A stretch of DNA of 64,000 nucleotides from Rosellinia necatrix (Eukaryota; Ascomycota; Sordariomycetes; Xylariales; Xylariaceae), in the NCBI GenBank assembly GCA_021209875.1, contig JAGYVD010000004.1, forward strand, positions 1,488,001 through 1,552,000, read 5' to 3'. The position numbers and the translations under genes are program-made. Below the pieces are notes generated by a model. That model saw nothing but the letters and a program-made list of their open reading frames with translations. It had not been told where the DNA came from and made no database searches. Shown one piece after another: positions 23,231 to 34,474 of the stretch. The first letter of the stretch is position 1, and each line of letters starts with the position of its first letter.

Positions 23231-26055
23231 GAATTAATTCGGTGTGTTCGTCGATGTCTTCGTAAATCGCAAAGGCGATGGACATAGGTGGGGTATCAGT
23301 TGGGTCTTCTATTTCGGTCAAACGAGCAGCTGCGGATCCCGCAGTGCCCAGACATGCGGTGTAGCATATTTCAAGAGTTGTCGTTTAATGGTGCTCCATC
23401 GTGGTGTGTTTGCTCTGTGGCATGCACCCGGATGGCCGCCTATTTCTCAACCGCCACTTGCCACACCTGTTACCAAAGGACGATAAGCTGGCTCTATTTT
23501 GACCTACCGAGGTAGCTTGATTTATTACAGTGTATTTGGTTCGCGCACAGGCTGTATTCCGGCCCATGCGTTGAGAAGCATCAGCCCTGAAGCTTCGTCT
23601 GCCAGTATGTGCGCCATACGCCTCTAACACTATCGCCTCCTCCGCCACCAGAGGTTGCGGCAATTGCCATGAGCGCACATCGGGCTGAAGGTGATGTGCT
23701 AATGGTACGGTTCTCTGGCATCCTTGCCTTTCGTGGTATGGTAGTATAAGCGCTGTGACGGTGTTCGATGACACATTGATTAGAAGAGGTCGTCACCGAA
23801 TGTGTAAATCTCAGGCAATTTATGCTAATCTTATGACCGGGTGAGTGTAAGGGCCTTAGTGTCCGGGCCTGCTCATCCACGGTGGGCTATATTTTCGGGC
23901 ATGTGATGATCTCCTGTGTTACTCATACAACACAACATTATCGTGGTCTAGGCATCGGCTAAATTTCACCCTGGGCGTGATCAAGAATTTTAAATCGCTT
24001 AACTCTCCATCTATTCACTGTATGGAGTTCATATTCCACAAATCACTGGCTAGGCGCCGAACAGTTGGTTGAGTGAATGCTAAAAGAACCTGAACATCAT
24101 ATACGCTTGTTTTAACGTGCTTCTTCTATTTAGAAAACTAAACATGAGAATCTCTCATGCTACTTTGGGACTATACCCTTGCTTTATATTTCTCTTGCTT
24201 TTGGTTTCCAGTTAATTTTTGTTCAAAGTACTTTTATTAAAACCAAAAGGATGACGGGGTAGATTACGCCGCATCTATGGAGGCCTAGTTGAACCGCCCG
24301 AGTATTTTCTTTTTTAAGGACTGGCATGGCATAATTCTTCATCCCATAATTTAGCACGGGTATTACAGTCCAACTAAACTCCCCGTAATCCGCAGTATCC
24401 AACCACTCCCCTTTGCCCCTCGGTAGGCCTCCTACGAGTCGTCGGTAGAGGCTGTTATCCCAGGATTGAAGCCGGGGCACAACCATCGGGGTTAACCGGG
24501 CTTCTTGAGATTGCCCGCCAATAGCGGTCTCTGAGGCCATAAGAACTCTGCTGATAACGTGACACCAGGTGATATCGTCCGACTTCCAGAGTCGGGTGTC
24601 TTGTCAAATGATGAGCGTTGATGATCGCGAAATGTGGCTAGAAGTTTGCCTAGAGCAGCCTGAGAACCAATAGTATTTGATAAACATGGCATAGGTTAAG
24701 TGATTGGAGAGTTATAATGGCGGTGCCCTGATCGTCGGTGGCGTGCTACCAATAGATGTCATAGAACTGGGGGACTTTTAAGGCTGGCGAAGTACGCAAT
24801 CGACGCTGCCTTTGGAAACTCTGGTGCAATCAAAAACAGTCCCTTGGATTTCACTCTAGCAGTTAACATAACAACACCAACCGCCTGAGGCTTCTAGCCC
24901 CCCTTTCCTGATATCCTATGACTCACAAAGTACCTAGTGGGAAAGTACCTAGTGGGAGCGGTCTGGGCGGTTAGGGCAATTGCATAGCTCCTTAGATGGA
25001 TCATGCTGGCATCTACGTGGCGATGTACCCTTTTCGGCCTATGGGATTGCTGTGAAGACTAGGCAACATGGCATTAGGCATGGCCTTCTTGCCCCTCTGG
25101 CTGGCAGGATTGTGAGGTTAGCACCACGCCTCAACAATGCGTGGATAGTAGCATGGGACAACCAACTGGAGGAATGAATAAAAGCTGAAACTTCAGGTGT
25201 TCAATACTGAGGAGAAGCGACTGGAAATAGGGAGAAAGGATGAGAGAAGGGTGGCGAAAGGTGGTTGGGGGAGAATGGGGTAGGATTTCGTAGGTGGGTG
25301 GGCGGTGCTCAGGGGACCACCTACCTACTTAGGCATGAAGTACCTATAATAATATATTTCATGCTGTGACTGTTGCCCCGAACAATGGTACCGTATTAGC
25401 CCCAACCTTCCTCAATCCCTTCCTCAATCCCGCCCTCAAACTCAAAAAAAGCATCCATGGAGGCTTCTTCCATACATTGCACGAATGCAATTTCATGTGA
25501 TAGCAGATAGACAGTCTACAAACACAAGGTAGAATAACTAATGGGTATTACTAATTGGTTACTAGTGACAGTGGACCGATTCACTAAGTAGGTAGCGAGT
25601 GTACCTAAGCTACCTAATTAAGTAAGCAGTGCCATCGATATGGGTATGAGATGCGTTCCGTAACCCAACGACTTGCAATTGCAGTAATACGTATCAAGGC
25701 TCTTGTATGTATGATGTAGGAGGCCCATGAGAGCCTATTGATAGATAATGCGAGATCCGAGGCCAAATATAAGACAAGGCGTACCTAGCAGTGGGCCCAG
25801 TCGATTAGGCCCCCACAGGGAGTTCAGTTACAAACAGCACTTCTCACCGAATACACAGAGCCAGAGCCTCACAGCACACGCATACAACATGCTCATCTCA
25901 TCGTATAAAGCCCCATAAGCTCCCGGCCCTTCTGGTAAATATCCCATCATTATTTACCCAGCCGCAGCAGCATCAAACCCCCTGCCAAGTCGATTCTATC
26001 ACACCATCTAGAATTTCCCCCCGCATCCAGAGTTCTTTCCCGTAGGGACCCGACC
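23231..26055. other. Intergenic
   Basis: No supported gene. A 105-codon minus frame (24223-24540, starting MASETAIGGQSQ) is unassigned. A short direct repeat (GTACCTAGTGGGA, twice) lies at about 24,930-24,957. AGGTA/TACCT motifs cluster at 25,310-25,620. Confidence 0.45.
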
Positions 26056-26843
26056 ATGTCACTCTTTAGACAGCGTTATGGACAACGCCGAGCGCATGGG
26101 GGCCGTGCAGCAACGCCGAAGGGCGATGAATCGCAGCGGGCCCCGGATACCGCCATCTTACCAGACTGTCACGACATGTAAGTGCAACGGTAGATGCAGA
26201 CGCTACGTTAAGTGCTCCACTAACTCTTTATAGCCATCAAGACTTTGATGGGACCCCGAAATACGAAGCGTGGGAAGCAATCTATGTGCAGTCGACAATG
26301 GAACGTGCGAGCACGAAAAGAGTCTTCGGCATGACCATCGCGACAACTGATAATACGTGTAAGAATGGCTATACTGGCGTGCGAGCTATACCATCGTTTA
26401 CCCAACATGAGCTGGGAGAAACATATGCTACGGAGAAAAACGCATGGACCGCGAACCGGCTGCAGCCCATATCCATCTTTCGGCGGGAGTCTTACGATCA
26501 GAACTTAGAAAGGCGCATCTTCGACCTTCCGGCCTCCCTCCCGTCCAAGATCGGCGCATTGCTAGACTGTCGATTTACTGCGACCAATAATAACCCTTGC
26601 GTGCGACGTGAATGGAAGGCCGTTGCTCTCAAGCGTATACATGATGTTATTACCGACGAAGGAGGGGTGCCACAAGATAAACCGATCCAGAAATGGCTGG
26701 TTGTCATTCGGGGTCAAAGTACCAGAGTGAGCAAGAAAGCCTTCCCGACTTTCAGCACCATGTCCAACCCGTGGCTGGACATCGACGAAGCGGCGAAGAA
26801 CAAGCAACAAAACAGCAGCGCAGACAAAGTAGAGAAATGTTAG
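26056..26843 (+). CDS. Orphan two-exon protein, 243 aa
   Basis: Exon 1 is 26056-26177 (MSLFRQRYGQRRAHGGRAAT..), exon 2 is 26234-26843. The 56-nt intron has GTAAGT, a CCACTAACT branch site and TATAG, and joins AT|C in phase; the total of 732 nt is exactly in frame. The start is the ATG at 26056. The product is basic with an Arg/Gly-rich N-terminus, no signal peptide or membrane segment, a conserved-looking middle (RRIFDLPASLPSKIGALLDC) and a hydrophilic C-terminus. I recognise no family. The good splice sites and a 200-codon second exon make a chance frame unlikely, but it may be lineage-specific. Confidence 0.6.
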
Positions 26844-29458
26844 CAAACGGAGAGTTGGCATCATCAGCTCTGGATAAAACAATGTGTTGCAAACCAGCTT
26901 ATCATCCATTAACCTCACGGGTTTGGGGCACATTGTGTTTTCTCACGACCTGTAATTGGAAAGGCACAGAACGCGTGAGTAATTCCTATAATTTGCCTAT
27001 TTCAGCCTCCGGGCCACCTTTACATATCAATCGATCCAGTATTTCTATAGCAATAATTATAGGTAATCATCGGCTATCTCGGCTCTCTCATTCAACTTTT
27101 TCAACTCTGCTTTACTCGGTATACTGAGGGTGGTCTGATTTCTATGGTGTGGATGGCAGTTTGTGGGGTGCCGGATTTTCGGTCTTTTTCTCGATGTGCT
27201 TGATGTTTTGTTCATTCCCTTTGTTAATGTATTGGACTTTTTTTATAACTGAGAAACCTTCCTATCGTTTATAATATGCTAGCTTTTAGCTAGTGTTCAT
27301 CACATTTCATCTCAACCTCCTTGCTTGTAGCATCCCACGTATCTTCACAATTCGTTAAAATTCTTTGGTAACATTAAAAAAAAAAAGGTGTGATATTTAC
27401 TCAGCTAACAAGCCCCCAAATTATATGTAGTATTGGGGGAGCCGACATGCGAGTTTATGACCGATGTCGGGATAACTGATTAGGAATTTAGCTGCAGTCG
27501 GCTATCAGCCTGCATGGTACTTTATACAAAATGTGTTCTTCTAAGGGCATAGGCATGGGCATGGTAGCCATTCGATGGATGACGATCCTTAGCTCGCAGG
27601 CTTCCAGTGAATGGATGCCCAAGATGGATGGGCGTGTGAATTCGGTAGCTACTTTACAAGATGCTAAGATTACACGAGACCCACACAACATGCCTCCAAT
27701 AATAACCCTAGCCAGCCGTATTATCTACCATCTATTTCGTCAGAGGCGACTGGATCGACCAGCTGATGGGTCCTATCAATAATTTTAGTGGGTATCATAG
27801 CTGAGTCAAGTAAGGCAGAGACTGACTGACTGACTGACACAGCTTGGGGTAAGCGGGGCGTCGACACGAACACGCGGGGTGTGCTCGGTATTGCATATAT
27901 ATCCTTAGGGCTGGGCTGGCCTGATAACAACCTTGACTACCTACCTGACCTAACCTAGTTGGTCGTTGTCCGGGTGGTGTGTATGCACTTCCACCTGAAC
28001 GATCCCCCCACGCGCGCAACATAACGCCACATTGTAGTAAGTGGCCGGCCGCCTTGGGGCGCGGACAACAAGTGCAAGAGCACGTGGGTAAATCTGTTCA
28101 CCGAACTTCATGACTAATGCCACCAACGTCAGCTCTACAAAGGTTCGCACATTCAAGCCCTACAAGGCTAAGAAGTTCTAGCCTGCCAAGGCAGAAGTCT
28201 GCGACCCCGAAGCCTGGAGGTGGTAACAATCCAAGCATACTCATGCTGCAACCGTAGAACTAGGCTAGCTAATCAATGGCTTACGATGGATACCGCCAAA
28301 TAAATACTCGTGTGTGGAGACGAATCGTTCGGCCCTACCATCGCAGATGGCTGCCGTGGGGGATTCAACTTCACCAATATACAAGGGTTAAAGCGGCAGT
28401 TTAAAGCCGTATAGCTAACATGGTTGTGTCATAGTACAATTCGAATTGATTTTGACAATCTTACCGATAACAATATTCCTACCTCTTTCCTTTTCTGGGC
28501 CCCTGCACTCTTTCGGCGACGAATTATAGCTCGAAGGAATAAAGCATATGTTGCTGAATTGGTAAACGACAAAACCTTCTCATCATTGGGGTGAAAGTGT
28601 TGCGTATTCATTAGGTAACGATGGGAGCCTACGTTACTCTTCATATCGCGCTTTTGGTTCAGCGAGTGCTATACCCGAGCTTGTAGTTCTGTTTCAATCT
28701 TGTCCACGACACTGATATTGACGCCAGGGCTGTGACTTACCTTTCTATCATACCTAGGGCACTAGAAGCCTATACGACCCTCGTTTTTCATCCACTTTTA
28801 CATTTTTGTCACTATCTTGTTGGACCTCGCTCAGCTAAGGTCGCAATAACTTCAATAAATGTCGAAATTGTCCCCCTCGCCCTTGAGACTATCGAGTAGC
28901 GGTGTCTGTTGCTGAGTTATGACAGCAAATACCCACCCAAAAGCACAAGCAGGCCGCTTAGCTGTGTGCTATTCCCCTGTCCCCACTCTCTAATTTTCGA
29001 AGACTTGCTGAGGTGCTGCATATAGCCGACCTGCCTTCTATTAGCAAGAAGCCAGACTCGCAAGCTTTGGCGAAGGAGTTATCAGCAGGATGGGATAATT
29101 GTACTATACAGTTGATGCAAAGGGATATGGGGCATTACGTATGGTCCATAGGCAACCATAAGAAACGGCACGCTATTGCCTCCGCTGTAGGATCAACCTT
29201 CTGAGGGAAAGCCCTCCTTATGTTTTCCTAAATTTTGCATACGTGAGGATTAATATTGAAGCGAACCCCTTGTTTTAGTATCTTTAGATGACATTCGCCG
29301 CTCCGTTGGAGATGAGTCGTCCTTACTTTTCCAACTGTAGTCTTATTTGATTGTGTAGTTGGGAAATCAGTTGCTTAAGGTGGTATAAATTAATTGACTT
29401 CATGAAAACAATAACACCCAACCAAATTCTGGTGATCTGAAAATTAAATAGATGGTAA
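26844..29458. other. Intergenic
   Basis: No gene supported; only short, feature-poor frames. Contains a poly(A) run near 27,376 and a (GACT)n microsatellite at 27,820-27,838. Confidence 0.5.
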
Positions 29459-29593
29459 TGTCACAGTTTACACAGTTGGTAGTTCCAGGAATGACTTATG
29501 TTATTGGCAGTCGCCAGCTATTCTAGCTTCTATACGTAATCTTTTGGGTCCGTGCCCGGTAGAGGCCCCCAGGCCAGGCTTGGTTATGTGACA
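29459..29593. repeat. Solo LTR of element C family, perfect 5-bp target duplication
   Basis: A 135-bp sequence beginning TGTCACAG and ending TGTGACA, so its ends are inverted repeats. It is homologous along its length to the LTRs of element C, sharing GACTTATGTTATTG, a GTCGC(C/T)AGCTA block and a TCCGTGCCCG block, with an internal gap of about 27 bp. GGTAA lies immediately on both sides (29454-29458 and 29594-29598), a perfect target-site duplication. It is not RIP-mutated. Solo LTRs arise by recombination between the two LTRs of a full element. Confidence 0.9.
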
Positions 29594-29598
29594 GGTAA

Positions 29599-31710
29599 AA
29601 CTGCCCCTTATTGCCATCCCAATTAACTTACCCCTTTATACATACTTCCCTTAATGCTGAGTTGAAATACTCCACTTCACTATATTTCAGCTCTTCTTAG
29701 CTAATGAAACTGTTAATTCTCTGCAAAATTTCTAGAGGGGGGGTAACATTAATGTTGGATATGACTTCATAAGTGGATTTACTTCATCTATGTCATATAC
29801 AGAATGATCGTGCAAACACAAGTGGTAAAGGTCAATAATGCAGTCACAGTTACTTTGATGAGCACAGACATGCAGCGAATTGCCAAAATATTTCATTGTG
29901 CTGTTACTAGGATGCTACCGGCATTTGTCCAACTCTTCATTACCACTGGGCTGGTTTATCTTGAACTGGACGCTATATTTGCAGTGCTTCTCACATCATA
30001 TGTTTGCTAGTCTCTGTTCAACGTCGTAACTACTAAATATATACCGTAAATCTAGTATTTTAGGGTGAATTTTATTTTCGCAGCAAATTTCCGATGAGAT
30101 TTCAAAGAGCCAAAAACAACATGGCTTGAGGCTATTCAGGCTTGAATCATGTACGCTTCTAAATTCCTGGTTTTATCAAAAATATTAAGATGCCAGGTCT
30201 CACAGCATTTATGATCCCAGCATTCTGAACCGAGGAAATTTCGGAATCGAAGGAGGACAGACGCGTTCGAGAATATTGTATTACAATTGGTTTTTAGACT
30301 TTTAGGTGAATCTACCTTGCTCAAAGGAATACCGCAGGAAAATTCCGACCAGAAGAGGTATCTTAGCCTGCCAGGCTGCATCGCAAGTAGGAGTATATGA
30401 GCCTACATCAATGCGGAATATAGATATGAACCTTGATATTGGTCAATCTTATGACTCGTATATTGGGCATTGATATTAACTAGCTATCCCATGGATGTTC
30501 AACCGTGGTCGAAAACAAAGGGGCCAAGGTGAGCAGAAGCCACACTTCCATGTCGCTAAATTACATGCAGTCGATCGCGGGAGCCATGCATTCATCGAAG
30601 GTAATTGCTATTTTAGACAGTGTTGTCAACGGGCTAGATGCATTCACGGTGGAAACTGTACAAGTATTCAGGACTTACAATTAACGTAGTTAGGAAGGGG
30701 GGCTTCTTATCTCCTCAATAAGCACAATAGACAGGCTCTCAATAGATTAGATAAGATTCTAATTAATCTACGTCACTTTTTGGTTCAATATAGCCTCACT
30801 ACACTTAGCAGGCGTTACTTAACACTTGATACTAATATTAAAACTGATTGATGAATTAACTATAAACCATGGAGATATGTATTTATAGATAATCACTTCA
30901 GTATTACGATTGGTGTTGAATTTAAATCCACATTAACCGATCCGCCTAAAACTGGCATTTATATACATACTGCACTTCAGCCCCTAGGACTTTCATGACC
31001 TAAGCCATGGATAATGTCACACGAGATACTAACAAGAGTTTGGCTATATACTAGCAGAGACCTTGGGTATATTATTTAGTTCCAGCTTTGCCATCCACAA
31101 CCTGATGGACTCAACATATCCCCGTCCCCACCGGTGGCACTGTTCCTAATTTTCCAACTGTATTTGCGCCATAATGTACGCCCGTAAATCTCTGCTCTAT
31201 GTTTTTGTGTGTATGCTATTTTAGGCGAGACTCTGTACCACGACACTGCCACCGGGCTGTAATCTGTCCTCGTCTTTCGTTCTACAAAGCATGGCTGCGC
31301 ACAAGACAAGGGAGAGAGAGCCAATCTGCATTGTCGGACTTATGCAGAGGACTTTTTTCTATTCCTAATTAGGCATAGATCAGACTAATTGAGAGCTTGG
31401 TTAGGCGCTTTGTCCAATTAGGCGTCTTTGTCATCAACAAACGTCGTCATTGCCTCCTGTCACATCAGGCCAAGAAAAGAGGACAAGAAATACTATTTAT
31501 AAACACACAGCCGGGACTGACTTAAATACAATCGGCTCAGCGGCAGTGAGATCTCACCTTTGCCAATTCAGTGTTGTATCGGATCAGCGCAAACCGGACT
31601 CAACATCACGGACTCTTTTTGATCGGCAGCTTTGAATATAAAATTCACCACACCGATCCCCATTTGATAATTACTTTATTATACAGGCGTATAATCGTTT
31701 AAACCATATT
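29599..31710. other. Intergenic
   Basis: Short frames only (for example 30495-30689 plus, 64 codons). No recognisable gene; promoter side of the Clr5 gene. Confidence 0.45.
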
Positions 31711-33234
31711 ATGCCTTTAACTCAGTTTCCCACTCCTTGGGCTCATGAAGAGGATTGGGCCAACCACCGCACGATTATTACAGAATTATACCTGACTCAG
31801 AGGAAAAAATTAGAAGATGTGAAGCAGATCATGAGAGATGAATATGGGTTCCACGCTACGTATGTCAATAAACACTACGGCTGCCCTCAAGATTGTGGTT
31901 CTTGCATTAATATGTTCAGTTTAAAAATGTACAAAACGCGGTTCAAAAAATGGGGCGTGGCGAAAAACAGATTGAAATCAACGCAGTTGGAAAAACATGC
32001 CTCCGGGAATTCACCTGGGTTGTCTAGGAGCACGAATATTTCAGTTAAAACAAAATCTAAACCGCCTCCGCGTCGAAAAGCCGACAAAAGAGAAATCATA
32101 AATCACGACGCTGCGATCGCTAGTCGACGTTCACTGGCCGCGCGACAAATCCAGAATATGCCGCCACCTGACTTTTATAAGCTCCCAGAGGACGCCCTTC
32201 GTTTTACCACGGTTTACTTCAAGACCGTCAGATTTCGAAGTCCGGGGCCGCCCACCCTAGACAACACAGAAGTCGACATATCCGTGATTAACGAATGGGC
32301 GAGGCAATTGGCGACTATGAGATATCTATTTTCCCTCGGTCGTAATCGAGAAGCTTTCCAACTAGTTGATATGTGCTGCCATCGGTTCAAGTCTATCCTA
32401 AGACCGCAGGATTTATCCTTACCTGACATTACTGTCAGAGTTCTTGTAACCCTTTCTGGGGTTGGGTTTGGTGTCATGGAAATATTTTTCAAGTTTGCTT
32501 ACAAGATGTGTCAAATAGTTCTTGGACCACTCCATCCATTCAGCGTTCTACTTTGCAAATTCAAGGACGCTGGGAGACGGAACTTGACCCATTGCATTAA
32601 TGCCGCATTTCAATATTACTCAAGCTGCTTGGTATATATCAAACCGAACCCGATGCTGTTAGGCCACGGCGACTACCTTCCCGAGCTAATCGATAGCAAA
32701 TTCGTTGACCCAGGCCATCTGCTTCGTCAACTACTACCCCTCAAGGAAAGCCTTTTCAAGTCACATCCGCAAGGGCAATCGTTAGGCCAGCCTAATACTG
32801 CGGAGCTCATCCAAGTGCTCAAGTGCCGTATCGCTTGGCTTACTTTCTACACCGGCCGTCACGAGGAGTCAAAGAATCTCGTCGTTGGGATTCTCAATGA
32901 ACCTCTGTTTGATCCCCGCGTCATTAGCGGGTGTAGATGCTACGACATCTTGCACAAAATAGCAGTGGCCGAAAATAGACATGACTTAGCTCTCGACGCG
33001 CTGCAGAATGCGGTGGCGGTTTCTATGAAGGGGTACGGAGCATCCCACTTTATAACCGCGCGCAGTATGGCGACTTTAGAGGCGTACTTACGAAGTAGAG
33101 GCCACTTGGAAGAGGCGAAAAAGGTCCACAAAGATTCAAAATCGCAAACTGAGCAGATGTGCACGGAGGTTCGGCGCTTGTGGCTTCAAAATGTTAATTT
33201 GGGTAATACATTAAGCATGTCTGGGTATTTTTGA
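31711..33234 (+). CDS. Clr5-domain protein
   Basis: Carries the fungal Clr5 domain at the N-terminus: EDWANHRTIITELYLTQ, then VKQIMRDEYGFHAT and, after splicing, LKMYKTRFKKWG. The domain takes its name from the CLR5 transcription factor. A 60-nt intron (31860-31919, GTATGT..TTCAG) interrupts it. It is a multiple of three with no stop, so the frame stays open if it is retained, but removal gives the exact domain consensus. Spliced product 487 aa; unspliced 507. A basic linker (KPPPRRKADKRE) follows. The C-terminal two thirds look helical, with tetratricopeptide-like pairs (LDALQNAVAVSMKGYG.., LEEAKKVHKDSKS), a layout common in Clr5 proteins of filamentous fungi. Role unknown; possibly nuclear. 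Confidence 0.88.
   Translation: MPLTQFPTPWAHEEDWANHRTIITELYLTQRKKLEDVKQIMRDEYGFHATYVNKHYGCPQDCGSCINMFSLKMYKTRFKKWGVAKNRLKSTQLEKHASGNSPGLSRSTNISVKTKSKPPPRRKADKREIINHDAAIASRRSLAARQIQNMPPPDFYKLPEDALRFTTVYFKTVRFRSPGPPTLDNTEVDISVINEWARQLATMRYLFSLGRNREAFQLVDMCCHRFKSILRPQDLSLPDITVRVLVTLSGVGFGVMEIFFKFAYKMCQIVLGPLHPFSVLLCKFKDAGRRNLTHCINAAFQYYSSCLVYIKPNPMLLGHGDYLPELIDSKFVDPGHLLRQLLPLKESLFKSHPQGQSLGQPNTAELIQVLKCRIAWLTFYTGRHEESKNLVVGILNEPLFDPRVISGCRCYDILHKIAVAENRHDLALDALQNAVAVSMKGYGASHFITARSMATLEAYLRSRGHLEEAKKVHKDSKSQTEQMCTEVRRLWLQNVNLGNTLSMSGYF
31860..31919 (+). other. Stop-free 60-nt intron inside the Clr5 domain
   Basis: GTATGT donor and TTCAG acceptor; splicing joins ..GFHAT to LKMYKTRF. The retained form would add 20 residues, four of them Cys or His, between the two helices of the domain. 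Confidence 0.8.
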
Positions 33235-33809
33235 CAGTATCTAAGGTCGCACCATTTACAAATTACATCATATGCGCAGAGAAAACCTGTCAGGCAAATG
33301 GGCCACATAGCGAGGCACCAGCTACCCTAGGGGGTAGCTCTAAGGGCATAATTGTGTATATAAGGACTGAAGGCCTCTCACCTAGATGGTAGGCCCAGGA
33401 ATCAATGATATTGAGCCCTACCCCTATACTTGGCTATCTACCTGCTACCCAGCTGCTACCTCATAGTGACTAGACCTCACTCTGGTCATTCCTAACACGA
33501 CAAAACCACATTACACAGTCTTAGTAGGCAGCTGTAAGCCTCATCTTCTTATAAACTTACTGCTATGCACGTAATTACTACGGAACTAGACAGTCAGTTC
33601 AACAGCCATAAATTGACGAATGGTTACTGAAAGACGTACTCAGGTGGAAAAATAGACATGAAATTCAACATGAAAGATTGCATCTACGCGCAGACAGATG
33701 CGTCCAGGTGGTTTAGCCGTCATCCTTGAAGAAAGAGGGTTCACACAACACAGGCATCCAAGTAGCCTCTAGATATGTAAGATCTAATAATCTAAGTACC
33801 CCCCCTCTT
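33235..33809. other. Intergenic between convergent genes
   Basis: 3' regions of the Clr5 gene (plus) and the TPR-like gene (minus). No coding signal. Confidence 0.5.
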
Positions 33810-34372
33810 CTACTCTCCAGGATCCACACGCGTAACCCTCCTCGCCGGTCCGGGCCTCGTCACCGCCGGCCGGTATGCATCATCACCGGCCTCGGTATTG
33901 AACTTGGACAGCCCTCTAAGATCCAGACCGCCGCCGTTACCGCTATTACTACTACTGGTACCCCGGGGGGCCGGGGCCTCCGGCATATCCTCCCTGCCCT
34001 GCACCTGGAGCTGGCAGGCGGCAGCCTCCGCCACCGCGGGGCCGTCGGTCAGCGTGCGCGGCTCGGCGGCGGCGGCGGCCTCGTATGCCCGCGGGCGCCG
34101 GCGTACCTGCGCAGCCCGCGCAGCGCGTGCCCGCGGTACAGGTGGCAGGTCGCCAGCGGCGCGGCGGACTGGTCGCAGGCGTCCGGGTCGAGGGCGATGC
34201 GCAGCGCCTCGTCGGCCAGCGCCAGCGCCTCGGCGAAGTCCGGGGTCGACCTGCGCGCCTTGGCGCGCGCGAGCGCCGCCGTGGCGCGCAACAGGAGCGA
34301 CTTGATCTCCCCCGTCGCGACGTGCTTCTCCTCCGGCGTTAGGTCGAAGGCGGACGTGTCGAAGGAGGCCAT
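33810..34372 (-). CDS. TPR-like small protein, one apparent frameshift
   Basis: Starts at ATG 34372 (MASFDTSAFDLTPEEKHVAT). The N-terminal half is helical with a tetratricopeptide-like pair: AEALALADEALRIALDP, then LATCHLYRGHALRGLRRYAGA. At 34,088-34,094 the frame lacks one base in a C3/G3 context. The neighbouring frame continues AYEAAAAAEPRTLTDGPAVA and runs to TAG at 33810. Adding one base gives 187 aa. The C-terminal part is Pro/Ser/Gly-rich and probably disordered. Function unknown; resembles small conserved fungal proteins with TPR-type helices. Confidence 0.65.
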
Positions 34373-34466
34373 GGCGGCGCGGCAGGGTTGACGAGACGTT
34401 GGTTCGGGTGGGGATGGGGATGGGCGGCGAGCTGGGGTGGTCTCGCCCGTGGCGAAACCGCGCGCT

Positions 34467-34474
34467 TTAATATA
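34467..34474 (-). promoter_or_regulatory. TATA-like box of the TPR-like gene
   Basis: Minus-strand TATATTAA about 95 nt upstream of the ATG. Confidence 0.35.
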
